A stretch of DNA of 64,000 bases, taken from Arenicola marina. Lineage: Eukaryota > Annelida > Polychaeta > Arenicolidae. Location: NCBI GenBank assembly GCA_964019135.1, contig OZ025256.1:14763911-14827910 (forward strand), read 5' to 3'. Positions 34,153 through 45,825 of this stretch are shown here, piece after piece (the stretch's first letter is position 1; every line of letters starts with the position of its first letter). The notes under the pieces were generated by a model, which saw only the letters and a list, made by a program, of their open reading frames with translations, did not search any database and was not told where the DNA came from. Position numbers and translations under genes: made by a program.

Positions 34153-34726
34153 ACACACACCAAGACCGGTTTGGCACAGCTAACCAACCAGCGAACCCCA
34201 CATGCCTACGACGGCTTGCACCAAACCAATCGCGTGACGATCACTGTAACCGTTATAAAAACATGCAAATAAAAATAAATATACTTAAAACATATCCTAC
34301 CGTGAAAGTAGCGACAGTAGTGAGCGAGGTCCAAAACAGACAAGAGCATTGTCTCGAAAAAAACATTAGTTGTGTATACCCCCCCCCCGCCCCTCCCCCC
34401 CATCAGTTTAGAACTGGTACTGACATCGACACCGCTACAGGTGGCCCGGACTTCCACCCAACAACGCAAAATGCGATACTTTTAGAGACATATTCTGTCA
34501 GAATGGTACAGATATGGCGGCGGAGAAGTGGCGTTTTGTGTACTACGTCATCAAACTGCGAGCATTGTTAAACTCAACACACCTGAGAATGTATACATAC
34601 CGAAAATAGTTTAATATTGCAACAGAGGCAATTACTACGAAACAATCTGAAATTTACTTGTGTAAAATGTGCATCATTAATTTTAAGTATGTCGCTATGT
34701 AATTAATCACCGTAGATCACATAGCG

Positions 34727-34890
34727 ACAACGGGAAGGGTCAAGCCGGGAGTAACCCTACTATTTGTAAAGCAAGACATGGGATCTTTACCCCGCCTAAA
34801 CAGCGATGTGCACAGGTGGGGTTCGAACCACGCACCGATCGCTTGGGCTAGCCTATCAGAGCACACGCGACAACAAATCCTCAGCTGGCA
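34727..34890 (-). mobile_element. Diverged copy of the tRNA-derived SINE family
   Basis: The motifs gtaaccctact, acatgggatcttta, and ggggttcgaacc (the B box of the tRNA-like head on the minus strand) occur in the same order and spacing as in the complete SINE at 37666-37924. The A-box side is diverged. Confidence 0.75.
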
Positions 34891-37653
34891 TACCTCTGGC
34901 CAGGCCATATATACAAGTATTGTATGAAAACATTCAACTAATCCTCTAACAAATCTTCCACGGCAGAGTAGATTAGAACGGGGCGGGCGTTTTTTTTGGG
35001 GGGGGGGGGGCTAAGGGGGCTGGGAGGGAGCGGACACGGGTTGTAAGGGAAAACGTGGGAGAGGAAGGGGAAGGGGGGGTGGGGGTGGGGATGGTAGGGC
35101 CTGTACGCCGATTGGGGGTGGCGTATTAGTTTCCTCTCGATTTGCTTTCACTCGGGAGATAAAAGCAGGCACATTACCCAGCTAGAGATAATTAAATAGC
35201 TGGCCATCGCGCTTGAAGAGTCCATTACGACAAATCAATACAACAATCGTCGCAGTGTTCGTGCGCTGAATTACAGCGCCCCCTTCCGGGAGAGTGACAG
35301 ACAAACAGACGGACCAACAGCGAGAGAGAGGAGGGGGAGGCGGGAGAGAGAATTCGGGTTCCGGATAAAACGGGCCACGTGGCTCAGTGACTGGTGGCGA
35401 GGGTCTATCTACCTATGTATTTATTTACTGATCGATCCTGGATGGACTTAAAGTGTCTTCAGTTGACCAGCCGAGAAGAGAGGACATTATGAGGAAGACA
35501 CCGGCTGAGCTGCCTTATCACCGGGGAGTCCTTATCATGCCATACACCGCGACGGAATAGCTCAAGCCGTCGGTAGTAAAACCCGCAACACGGTGGCGCT
35601 AGTTGACATCCAATCCTGGGGCCACTTGAGGGATGTGTGTGTTAGGATGGGGGGGGGGGGGGGTCAATGAGGAAGGGGGGGGGGGGCAGGGGAGGGGAGG
35701 GAGTCAATATGAAGAAAACCGGGGGAGGAGAACAAAAAGCTGATGGGATGGCGGGAGTAGCCCTCACCGCCTGTTTGAGGAGTATCATCAGGAAATCATA
35801 TACCGGCATGTATACTATCCCCCAACCTCATCCCACACCCCATAGCTACCCCGAGGCCCTCATACACACAGGCATCACCGCCCCCTCCCCCCCCACCACA
35901 CCGCCCACTCCTCTCATCCCAGCCATACGTACACCTGGCCTCCCATCCCAGCCATACCTACCCCGACCCTCCCACCACTCACCCACAGACAGACAGCTGA
36001 CTCCGGGACCCACATCTCGAGATAAAGTCATACCAAGTCTAGTCAGCGCCGGTTATGTCAGTGTCAGTGTCACAGACGACCGTCTGTCCCGTGACCAAAC
36101 ATTGTCTCCAGCCGCTGTTCCATCAACGACGAACGAAAAAGAAAGAAGACCGTCGCCTGTATAAATATATACACATCTGAGTCACGTGTACGCGAGCCGC
36201 GTATCGTGGGTAATCAGCCCCAGGTCCTCCCCATTTGTATACAGATATTTCTTCGAAAAACGCATCAAATCATGTTGTGGACGGGGCGTTATTTCCCCGG
36301 TGTACATACATACCGAGACGCCAGCCAAGCCTGCACAGTGGGGGAGCATCCGTATGTACGTGTCCCTCCATTTATCATCATTATCAATTACTGGCCGGTA
36401 CCCCGAGGATTTAGTTTAAGTAAAGTTAAGCATGGGCTGGGGTAGAGGTGGGGGGGGGGGGGGGATAACGACCTGTAAATGGGGGTGGGGATGCGGGGTT
36501 CAAAATGCCCGAGTGGACTCGTACCTGAAATGCCACCCACCACCCGTGAGCTTGGCGAGTCGCTTGCACCCTCCATATCCGTAGCGGACATCATCAACCC
36601 AGCCTGAGCAATGTGTTAATTAATTACACAATGCCATCCCGACAGCAGGTATAGATACCTACAGTATAATACTAATAATATACGACACTTGAAGGAACAT
36701 TTACGAAAGGTGGGTAGGACGATACACGCACAGGAAATGATCGCTGGAAAGGGGTATGGAGTACAGTAGCGACCCAGAAACCTACCCCTACTGCCGTATA
36801 CCTACCACCTTTAAACAAACTCAAAGAAATTAATGGCTCGAGGCTATAATGGCTAACGATAAAACTAGAACTGGTTCAACTCACACTCACACGCCCCCCC
36901 GCCCCCCCCCCCCCCCAAACACACACATACACCACAACTGAATGTCACCCTTTATCTGACCCCCGATATCGGGACCGGGTTTACTGCCAAATAGACTTGT
37001 CCGTAAACTGTTGAAAGGACCTGAGTTTTCCCGCCATTCAGGCCCCAAGCCGTGGTGGCCGCGGACGGGCACTGTACCCTTTACATAGCCAGTTGGCAGC
37101 AGAACACAAGAGTCCCCCACCCCCCATTCTTCTCCTCCTGGTGCACGGCTCGCGTCGTCCCCCGGCCCCCTCCGCCCACACCAACGGCACGACCACTTGA
37201 GGCACAAAGCCGTTTACTTTCCATCCTTCAACCGCATTCAGGACACATTGCAAACACTAACCGAAGCTGGGTGGTAGTTGATAAAAGCACGTTTCTCGGC
37301 ATACGTGATATAGCTTACGACACCAGTCCGGTTGTAATCAGAAGTTTGACAACCCGAGAAACAACCATTTTGCGACTCCCTTTGAGATACCATAGACCCG
37401 ATACAGGATTCTATAGAGGAAATCCCGCAAATACGTCTTACTTGATTGATGCAACCTAAGATAGCGTTTTTTACGTGTGTGTTTGGTAGAGTATTGCCAA
37501 AATAAAACGCGGGCTGCAAAACAGTACAGTACCATGACACTCCTGACATGCAACTTGCAAATCTTGCATTAATACACTGGCGAGTGTCAGAGGTTGAGCG
37601 CATGGACTGGGTAGGAGGAAGCCGACGTGTTTTTCATTAGCCCACTTGCCCCA

Positions 37654-37665
37654 AAGCAGGTCAAG
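37654..37665. repeat. 12-bp target-site duplication, left copy
   Basis: AAGCAGGTCAAG occurs directly before the SINE tail here and again at 37925-37936 directly after the SINE head. This marks the insertion boundaries. Confidence 0.85.
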
Positions 37666-37924
37666 TTGGTTGGTTGGTTATTCAGGACGCTCTAACAACT
37701 TTTGGTCATATCGCGTCAATGGGAGAAGGAAGGGAGAGTGGAGCCATGTCCCCGGGGGTAACCCTCTACTCTTTACGAAGAAAGACATGGGATCTTTATC
37801 CTGCGATTACACAGACATGGCCACAGCAGGGTTCGAACCACCGATCCACGTGCCTTGAGGCTCTCCGGTGGCCAGAGCAGTCAATGCGAGCGCTCTACCC
37901 CACTTAGCTATCGCGCCGGCCCCC
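37666..37924 (-). mobile_element. Complete tRNA-derived SINE with target-site duplication
   Basis: On the minus strand the element starts with a tRNA-like head. The A box TAGCTAAGTGG lies at 37910-37900 and the B box GGTTCGAACC at 37839-37830. Between them is a long arm, as in class II (Leu/Ser-type) tRNAs. A non-tRNA body follows, and the tail is (CCAA)n, seen on the plus strand as TTGGTTGGTTGG. The flanking 12-bp duplication AAGCAGGTCAAG (37654-37665 and 37925-37936) shows integration by target-primed reverse transcription. It would be transcribed by RNA polymerase III and mobilised by a partner LINE. The intact LINE in this window has a different 3' end (ATTGA repeats), so it is probably not the partner. 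Confidence 0.88.
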
Positions 37925-37936
37925 AAGCAGGTCAAG

Positions 37937-40819
37937 ATACTACCTGAGACAGAGAGAGGTTCGATTTGAGCAGGGTAAGGCTGAGACAAACTCGGACAAA
38001 GATTTTATACGCAGAAATTGATTGCACCCGTGAAAGTGGATCTGCTGCCATGTGCGCTCCCATCATGCCCCACGGCAGTGGTAACTGCGCGATACACCGA
38101 AACGGACGTTCTAACGAGCAAATAAAAGAACACCGACAGACGAAAAGCGGACATTGTTTAGGATTCAACGTCAACCAATTGCCGGACACCAGCTAGTTGT
38201 TACGTGTAGACAGATGATCAATGCTAAGAGGCATACAACGTTTTAAACAATTAGATACGAAATCGACTTGTCCATAGATATGAAACGTGCTGTCCTGCGA
38301 ACGGATAATTTTCACTGTCCACGAAAAAAGAGCACGTCTGTGGCAATAAACCGTCCGGCATTCCGCGGTGGAAGAGCCAGCGGCCGCGCCACGGTTGTGA
38401 GAGGGCCAGACAACAGGAGCCGGATCCTACTGGGACTAGATCCAGTTTCTGTCAGTGCACCACACCAAGCCTACCATAAACCGGCACTAAGATACCAAGC
38501 CGTTCATTTCCCAAGTTAAAAAAAAACATTGCAATAACCCTACGCAGAGGAAATGGGTGGGAATACCTGTTTCGATCTCCGCGCTTGGCATCCAGGAATT
38601 CTTGGAGATTCGCGATCAGCTGTTGGCCATTTTGGGGATCGTTATCCGTACAATTCCTGATTCAACGCGAAGATCCATTGCATATTTACCCCGATCTGTT
38701 ACAGCAGTCCCAATATCAATTTTAGGGCGTTTTTTTTTCGCGCCCAGTCTTGAGCTGTCCTCATCTTGAAGATTCGATATTGCTCTCCCTAATTCTTAGG
38801 TATTCGCAATCCAGAGGGGTATCTCCCCCCCCCCCCTCCCCCCTCCCATTATGCATTCCAACGGCCACATACATCCAAGGCGCCGAGACTCTTAAGGCCC
38901 AAGATCTCACCAACGTTATGTATACACACATCATTCATAATCAATGGCACAGCAGAAGCAACTGGACACTATACATATAGGAAACTGTAATGACATAGCT
39001 AGATAATTAATGACATGCCAAGACTGCATCGCTTCACGCAGCACAGGTGGTAGCCTATACTGCAAAGAGTTAAGAGTTTAGTTAAGAAAGATAAGGCAAT
39101 GAATTGCTTCACAAATTTATGTGAAACTGTCAGAATATTATTCTTATCCTTATCAGTACAAGAAACTTTACTGCTAGTGCATAAAGTTATATTTACTGAA
39201 ACCCACTGTGTAGCCTCATTGAAACATATACATGGACCCTGTGCTATAAATACAACACATGGTCTAGTCTGAGAAGCACCCCATCCAGGACTTTGGCTCT
39301 CCAAAAATGAAAGACACTTCAGATATTGTACATCAGGCGAGTCACAAGGGTTCTTATCATACATAGGTATATAGGGTGAGCTACTGCAAAACGCATTATT
39401 TTTTCACAATGGCTTTAGGCTTATCTGTTTATAGGGCACCTCTACGCTAAAGGTTGAAACCTTCCTACCTATGCAACACTGTGATAATGGCAAAAGCCTA
39501 GAGGATGCTTCACAAACGGTTTGACAAATATAGTGACTTTTTTTTTTATGCGGATTCAAAAACTAGTTTTTTCTTCTGTATTTTATGCTTGCACATCCTC
39601 CCTTCTGCCCCATCCTATTCCGTCAACACTTATACTAAACTATCCAACAGATAATTCCAAGTGGATGATATGTGGATGGTAAGATAACCACTGTGCCATA
39701 ACAATGCAGTTATATATGATAATTACCCCAGTATATGATAAGACAAAGCAGTGTTAGAGCCAGCGTGCGATCCTGCAACCCTGTCACATGTTTTGCGGAA
39801 ATGTCACATAAAAAAGAAAAAAATTGTTTGTCCCTCATCTTGCTCATGTTACGAGTCATTAGGTGGTCTCACTTTAGAACTGAAATATACTCAGAAAGAG
39901 TTACACCTGTTCAGCAAACTACACATGTGAAAAAAGGCATATCCTGCAACATGTGCAATGCTCATATCAGTTACAATAAAGTGATCTAGAAGTCTTTTTC
40001 TAACAATTCATCAACACAAATACAATTTCGTCTTCAGTGTCTCATTCTATACACGCAGCATCTGCACATTTCAGCCCCACTGAAACAAGTGTCACATAAA
40101 TTTCCATTTCTCACTGAAACACTGAAAGATACCCATCTTGTAAACATATTCACTGTGCAAAGTTTCTGTAAACATGGTATCAAGTGTACAGACAACAAAG
40201 ACAACAATTATCTGTACTGAAAATATGGATGGCTAGTATATATGCATTACATTTGCACAGTAATAAATGTCATCACAGTTTTTAACCTTATTCTGCTACT
40301 GCATGTACTGGCAAGAAACTCCTAAACTATATGCAAACATGATCAATACAAGAATATTATTTCTAAAGACTGCTACCCATGGCATTTGAATTACAATATT
40401 TTGTATCTATATATTAATGAATTGATTAACTTAAAATCAATCTCAAACATTTTTTCCAGTTGTTTAAATATATCTCTTATTTCACTAATATAAAGATTAT
40501 AATTTCTGCTAACCATACTTTTCAATAGTATTTTATTTATCTTATAAATGAAATTGAGATCTATTTGAAAAGAAGTTTGAAAGATATTTTTATCTTATTT
40601 TTTTTAGGAAAAACATAAAAAATAAATATTCTAGACATTTTATAGTCTTAAGGGTATTGAATAATTTAACTCTTTGGCACTCACTCTAGCCTTTACAGCT
40701 TGCATTCAAAATACAAACTTATGATATGATAATGTAAATATCTTAAAATGCAAAAGGGTTAAATAGTAGTCATCACGGTCATAACAAAAAAGAACAAATT
40801 TTACTGTGAATATACTTAC
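37937..40819 (-). other. Probable 5' part of EXT1 intron 1
   Basis: This AT-rich DNA lies directly downstream, on the minus strand, of the EXT1 exon 1 donor. One 121-codon minus-strand frame (38999-39364) shows no recognisable domain and no convincing splice context, and is left unannotated. There are no repeats except short homopolymers (C-rich near 38828; T near 39538). Confidence 0.6.
40814..40819 (-). other. EXT1: Splice donor of EXT1 exon 1
   Basis: On the minus strand the coding sequence ends ...TATGACAA followed by GTAAGT, a perfect consensus 5' splice site. It interrupts a codon after its second base (phase 2). Reading through gives a stop at once, so splicing is required. Confidence 0.93.
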
Positions 40820-41721
40820 TTGTCATAGTCTTCATTGTCTTTTTCACAGCGTTCATCCACAACATTTTCCCATCCCTTTCCATGCTTGCATGTAGTCAGT
40901 AAAATGATATCCTTGTCATTATGAATATGATATAGTGAATTTCGAGTCTCCGAACCGATGCCTGTTAAATAACGCTTGCCTTTAAATACTAATGTATATT
41001 CTCTAACAGGGGGTACATTATTTATGGCTAGAAATCCTGGTTCTCCACCACTGAATGCATGTTCTTTATGAAAAAGTGGAAATGAAATGTCAAAGCCAGA
41101 ACGGTAGAATTCTTCTGACATGCTGGCCTTGGCCAATATTGCTTTACCAGGATTGAAACCTAAATCACTTTCATCATAATTAGGCCAGGTTCCAAAGTAT
41201 ATATTAAATATAATATGATTGCGACCACCATTCCAGTAAGGCAAGTTTTCTATCTTATGGTCTAAGTTGACTACATAGTTGTCCTTGCTTAATTTGTCTC
41301 TGTCTAGTGTATCCAGTGATGGTATAAATATGCAAGCTTTCGTTGGGTCATCTGTATAATATTGTGATCGCTGCATCGCTGCCAATATTTCTCTATATTT
41401 GGTGGATACTTTTTCTTGTATTGGATATACATAGACTTTGAATTCCTTGCATTTTGAGAAATCAAAGCAAGTTTCCATGCGACATTCCTCATTGTTATTG
41501 GTTTGTGACAAGCTCTGTCGCCTTTGATGGACCGAAGGATGCATATCCATATCTGCTCCATATTCACCATGGTCCAAGAAGGGTTGTACCTGGGGGACTG
41601 CACGTCTGTGCAATCGCTGATGCAAATTGCTTGAGCTGGGACCCTTAAACCCAACATAGCCGATGAACAGTAGAATTACTGTGGCTATCAAGGTTAAAAG
41701 GTACCGCCGTTTGCACCGCAT
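40820..41721 (-). CDS. EXT1: Exostosin-1 (heparan sulfate co-polymerase), first coding exon
   Basis: EXT1 is a Golgi/ER type II membrane glycosyltransferase. With EXT2 it adds alternating glucuronic acid and N-acetylglucosamine to heparan sulfate chains. This exon encodes the first 300 residues plus two bases. A short basic cytoplasmic start (residues 1-6) precedes a signal-anchor helix (about 7-25), then a low-complexity stem. The exostosin domain starts near residue 80 with CRMETCFDFSKC and includes FKVYVYP, SLDTLDRD, the GRNH and GTWP motifs, and FKGKRYLTGIGS followed by LLTTCKHGK near the end. These fit EXT1 better than EXT2. I chose the ATG at 41721: an in-frame TAA lies at 41769-41767 and no ATG lies between. 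The exon is slightly shorter than the vertebrate one (about 320 codons as I recall), the difference lying in the stem. It ends in phase 2, as I recall for human exon 1. Later exons, including the second catalytic domain, were not recognised in the window. Confidence 0.95.
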
Positions 41722-42335
41722 CGACCTTGCCTCAGCATGGACACTGTCCAAGCCAGCATCAAGTCGTTATCCAGATCATGTACACAGCATGAGGTTTTGT
41801 TAACTCCAGGGTGCAACTAATGCCAGCGGCGGATCACAGTGTTGACACCCCCTGCCTCTGGCCGACGCCAGGACAGTGGTTGTGTTGTCAGTTATAACCA
41901 GTGCTGAAATCAGATCAACTCCGTCTGCAGTTCCTAAAACTCCTTCAACTGTTAAAGACCTCGCGTCCTCCGCCGCAGAAGTTTGCTGGTAAAAACGTTT
42001 CCGACTGGAAATTTTCTCTCACTCGAGCATCTTGTTGTTGACTTATATCACAAATTTCATAAGATTTCCTGTATAACTTGTCCTGAAACTCGGCAGAACG
42101 CCAACACCAGTCCTTCTCTCACAACCACCGGAAGTCAACTGAATACCAGAATTCAGTACCGCCGTCTGGCGAGTGGGCGAGTGAATCCCTGTGGACGGTG
42201 GCGCCATCTGACGGAGACGGTCGATATGTAGCCTGGGCAGCCTGTGCTGAATCACGGGTCAATCCGAAACAAATCGCAATAGGAATCAAACCTGTGTTGC
42301 TCATTCCTTAAGTATCCGTGAATATAATTTCCAAA
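41722..42335 (-). promoter_or_regulatory. EXT1 5' UTR and probable promoter region
   Basis: The region directly upstream of the EXT1 start is moderately GC-rich and free of long repeats. No TATA box or initiator could be assigned with confidence. The transcription start is not visible from sequence alone, and an upstream non-coding exon is possible. Confidence 0.4.
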
Positions 42336-42421
42336 ATCTATTCATTGGACCATATTTTGTACGGGGGGTAGTTTACCCTACCCCCGTAGAATGAATATGT
42401 TCCAATGAATAGATTGAATGT
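42336..42421. repeat. Fold-back hairpin of about 85 bp
   Basis: Outer arms AATCTATTCATTGGACCATA and its near-complement ATATGTTCCAATGAATAGAT enclose inner arms TACGGGGGGTA/TACCCCCGTA around a short loop. The outer stem has one mismatch. This could be a tiny MITE or a structured RNA hairpin. No target-site duplication was found. Confidence 0.75.
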
Positions 42422-42879
42422 CCTAACACGAAGTGGCAGAGAAACGTTGTAGCCTAATTGAGACCTCTACAACGAATTTAGACCTGCGTACCTTTCGCCT
42501 ACTATATGTATTGGAGTGTTATTTAATCTACCAAATACAACAAACAAAAATAAAATATCTTTAATATTAAAGTTTCTACATATGTTGTTAATGGGGGACC
42601 CCTCTCCCGGTTTTCCGGCTGTCGAGCGCGTATTTGTATTTGCACACCGCACAGGATGGGTCTCACGTGTGACAGACTGAGAGACTTGACAATAACGTGT
42701 CTGATTTCCGCAGATGAATCGACAATATACGCGTCTTATCCTAACGATCATCATTTGCAGTTTCACCGGCACCAATACCCCTTCCGAACGTGTCGGCCTA
42801 CGACCCCGCCCCCCCCCCCCCCTAACAGATCTCTCTACAGTAGTAGGAATAGGGGCGGATCTAGGAATTTAAAAAAGGG

Positions 42880-43430
42880 GGTTGGGTGTTCACTTGACTC
42901 ACCACCCCTAACTTGGGGTGTCTCCCCTCACCTAAATTGGAGTGTCTCCCCTCCCCTATCTTGGGGTATTATCCGAATATTGAATTTCTCCCTACACCCT
43001 AACTTAGGCTACGACCCCAACTTTGGGTGTCTTCCCTCCCGTAACTTGGGGTGTCTCCCCTTCCATAACTTGGGGTGTGTCCCTTGCCCTAACTTGAGGT
43101 GCCTCCCATCCCCTAATTAACTCAGGGTGTCTCTTAGTCCCGTTACGTGCCAGTTTTAACGGGCGTCCAGTCGTACCCCCCTCCCTGTCTGACAACAACA
43201 ACGCCACAAGGTTGGGGCTAGGTGTCTCCCCTCTCCTAGGTTGGGGTAGAGCCCCAATTTGAAGTGTCTCCCCTCCCCTATATCTTATGGCATCACCCGA
43301 ATTTTGGCCGACTCCCCTCCCATAACTTGGGGTACCGCCCAACTTTGGGTGTCTTCCCTCCAATAGCTTTCGTTCCATCCAAACTTGGAGTGTCTGCCCT
43401 CCCTATCTCAGGGTGTCAAGATATTTTATC
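42880..43430. repeat. Degenerate 24-35-bp repeats (CTAACTTGGGGTGTCTCCC type)
   Basis: The motif AACTTGGGGTGTCTCCCCTC recurs some 15 times with variable spacing and substitutions. It is an old, decayed minisatellite, much less homogeneous than the arrays at 1-34 kb. Confidence 0.8.
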
Positions 43431-43869
43431 TGGTTGCTGTATTTTGTAGATTAAATAACTTTATCACACACACTGGAAATCTGGGTATGTAGATCCCAAT
43501 TCGTAGTGCGGGTCTCAACTGCCTCGCCCCCCTGTTATTTCGTTTATGTAAAGAATCGTTACTTGTTGTGGGGTTAATATGGCAAAGTAAGTCACCCCCT
43601 TCAAAATAAGTTCCAATTAATAGATTTTGTTAGATTTTGGAAACACCACTCCTAGATAGATCTATTCTACCTACTATTTTTTTTATAAGGAATAAAAAAA
43701 ACAGGTTTGATTACTATTGCTATTTATTTTCGGTATGGGGCTGCACAGTTCTCGCGGGTTTGATTTCCAGTTTAGGTCTTTTGGGGACAGACAAAAAAAC
43801 ACGTGCTCTCGAATCTGCATCACCCTGGTGCCTTGCTGCAGCTGCGTGACGCGCACTCATTGACATTGT
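43431..43869. other. Unique DNA, no gene seen
   Basis: This is AT-rich sequence with A and T runs. No coding or structural signal is seen. Confidence 0.5.
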
Positions 43870-44646
43870 ATAAAAAAAAAGTCAAAGTCATAAATGCTCG
43901 TAGACTTGCAGCGATCGCTTTGACTGAAAATCCCTGACGTGAGAAGGCAACACTAGACCACTTTAATGATACTAAACTTACGTGTGTACTGCGATGTTAT
44001 CCTTTTTTAAGACACAGACAATATTTCTCCATGCTGACACTCTATTGGCAGCAGACGCTTTGTCGCAAAAAGACTAAATCACAGACAATGAAAGGCTCTA
44101 TAGTTGCCATGGCGCGCGTGGCTGGTATAAATATAAAGCATCTATTGTTCAGAGCACGTTCGGCGCCATGGCAACAACGTCATCTTATGACGTGTGCTTT
44201 AGTATATTTGCGGAACTGCGTTTGCTGCCAATGGAGTGTCAGCATGGAGAAATATTGTTTGTGTCTTAAAAAAGGATAACATCCCAGTACACACGTAAGT
44301 TTGGTATCATTAAAATTGCACGGTGTTGCTTTCTCACGTCAGGGATTTTTAGAGCGATCACGACAAATTCGTGGAAAATATGGGCCGAAACGACACGCTA
44401 CGGCATTTATGACTTTGACTTTAGATTTGCGAAAGTGCATTTGGTTTGGTGTCCGCATGGAGAAATATTGTTTGTGTCTTAAAACAGGATAACATCGCAG
44501 TACAAAAGTAAGTTTGGTATCATTAAAATGGTCTATAGTGTTGCTCTCTCGCGTGAGTGACTTTTAGAGTGATCGAGGCAACTTCGCGGATAATATGGGC
44601 CGAAACGTGTGTCTACGGCATTTATAACTTTGACTTTTTTTTTTAG
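43870..44646. mobile_element. Inverted-repeat (fold-back) element with a third, direct arm copy
   Basis: An arm of about 180-190 bases occurs three times: inverted at 43878-44065, direct at 44225-44435, and direct again at 44450-44646. All share AAGTCAAAGTCATAAA/TTTATGACTTTGACTT ends, GGATAACATC, and GGAGAAATATTGT. The centre between the first pair carries a perfect inverted motif GTTGCCATGGCGC/GCGCCATGGCAAC. This fits a non-autonomous DNA transposon (MITE) with long terminal inverted repeats plus a tandem copy of one arm. The ends are poly(A)/poly(T) and no clean target-site duplication is visible. Confidence 0.75.
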
Positions 44647-45308
44647 TCGCAACGGAAACTCTCCGGACATCGAACTTTGTGAATTATTTGTCTTCTCTAC
44701 GAGTTGAGGACGAAATCTATGCAAATTCCTTACCTATGAACTGGGGCATGTCTGAACAATTGTTTATCCGATCTGCAGTTCGATTTCTATCCTCACAATA
44801 CATGACCTGCCATGCTAGGCTATTTAGGGGCGCACCATTTCATATCAGGGGGGGGGGGGGGGGGCTAGAAAGTATTTGAAAAAAATAGTTTGTTGTGCCT
44901 ATTTGGGGGGAAAAATATTTGCTTTTCAGATGCTAGAAAAAAATAACTTGTTTTCATAATTCCCCCAAAAAATACCTTGTAAAATGTCCTTATTGGTGTC
45001 TAAAGAAATAAATAATTTGATGACAAAGATACCAAAAAAAAAAAATTTCAATAAATTTGTGAAAAATAAAAAAATTGCATGGTAATTTATTTTCTAGCAC
45101 CCCCCCCCCCCAACTTAATAGAGCAGACGATGTTATTTTTATCGTTCTCTTCTTGAGAGTCATGCAATGGTAAAGGTCATCCAACTGCCACCTTATTGGT
45201 TCAAAATCTAGGTCAAGTTGGAAAAGTCCAACGCGTCACTTGACGAGGGTCGAGGCTACTTTGGCTCCTCTTTCGTGGTATCGAGGTTAAATGCAACTTC
45301 GCATGTGT
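44647..45308. other. Unique AT-rich DNA, no gene seen
   Basis: A G run lies near 44850-44865, with A runs near 45040 and a C run near 45101. No coding signal is seen. Confidence 0.5.
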
Positions 45309-45825
45309 AGGTGGCGCTTTTGCGTGGATATTTTATGCGGCGTTCTAAAATATGGGTGAGTTCGGATATGCGATCGGAGTAATCGGCGCGGATATTTGGA
45401 GCATGCGGACTCACCCTTTCCGCTAAGAGGCGGATCACTATTAACCGAACGCAAAATCCGCGGTCCGCGTGAATGTTGCACTTGCTGGACTGCACAAATT
45501 TTGCAGATCGTTAAATAGCGCCATAAAATAAATCAACGGATACGTATTGTGTTCATTATCTTATTCTCGTTGTTATAATATTATTTACAGATTTTTTGCA
45601 GGTCGCAATACTACTATATATATATATTAAATGTATTGTGCGGCCTGGACGCCATGTTGGAAATCCTCGTGATGCTCCTCTGGGTGGGGAGTAAGGTCTG
45701 GGAGTAAACTGTACCACGTGACCGCCCTATCGGACCACAATTTCCGCGTTCGGTTATGCACTCCGCGGAGTCCGACTACTCCGCTCGCATACTCGAACTC
45801 ACCCTATAGTGCTACCTGGCGAATG
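45309..45825. mobile_element. Diverged inverted-repeat element, probable MITE
   Basis: Positions 45354-45386 (starting GGGTGAGTTCGGATATGCGA) are the near-reverse-complement of 45772-45804, at about 28 of 33 bases. A second inner match (CCGAACGC...CGGTCCG, near 45437-45459) pairs with 45732-45754. The outer ends (TAGGTGGCGC and GCTACCTG) are also similar. The target-site duplication is not clear, so the family is unassigned. Confidence 0.55.

Larger units (their letters stand above)
34153..37665. other. Unique DNA with homopolymer runs and one SINE fragment, no gene
   Basis: A C run lies near 34380, a T-G run near 34990-35012, G runs near 35650 and 35675-35690, another G run near 36452, and a C run near 36895-36915. 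The SINE fragment at 34727-34890 is listed separately. No exon could be recognised in either strand. Confidence 0.55.

Noticed and set aside
37830..37924. Functional tRNA gene
   Set aside because: A and B boxes are present, but the acceptor stem does not pair properly and the sequence continues into a SINE body and tail flanked by a TSD.
38999..39364. EXT1 second exon or another gene on the minus strand
   Set aside because: The 121-codon product lacks any exostosin motif and has no splice-site support.
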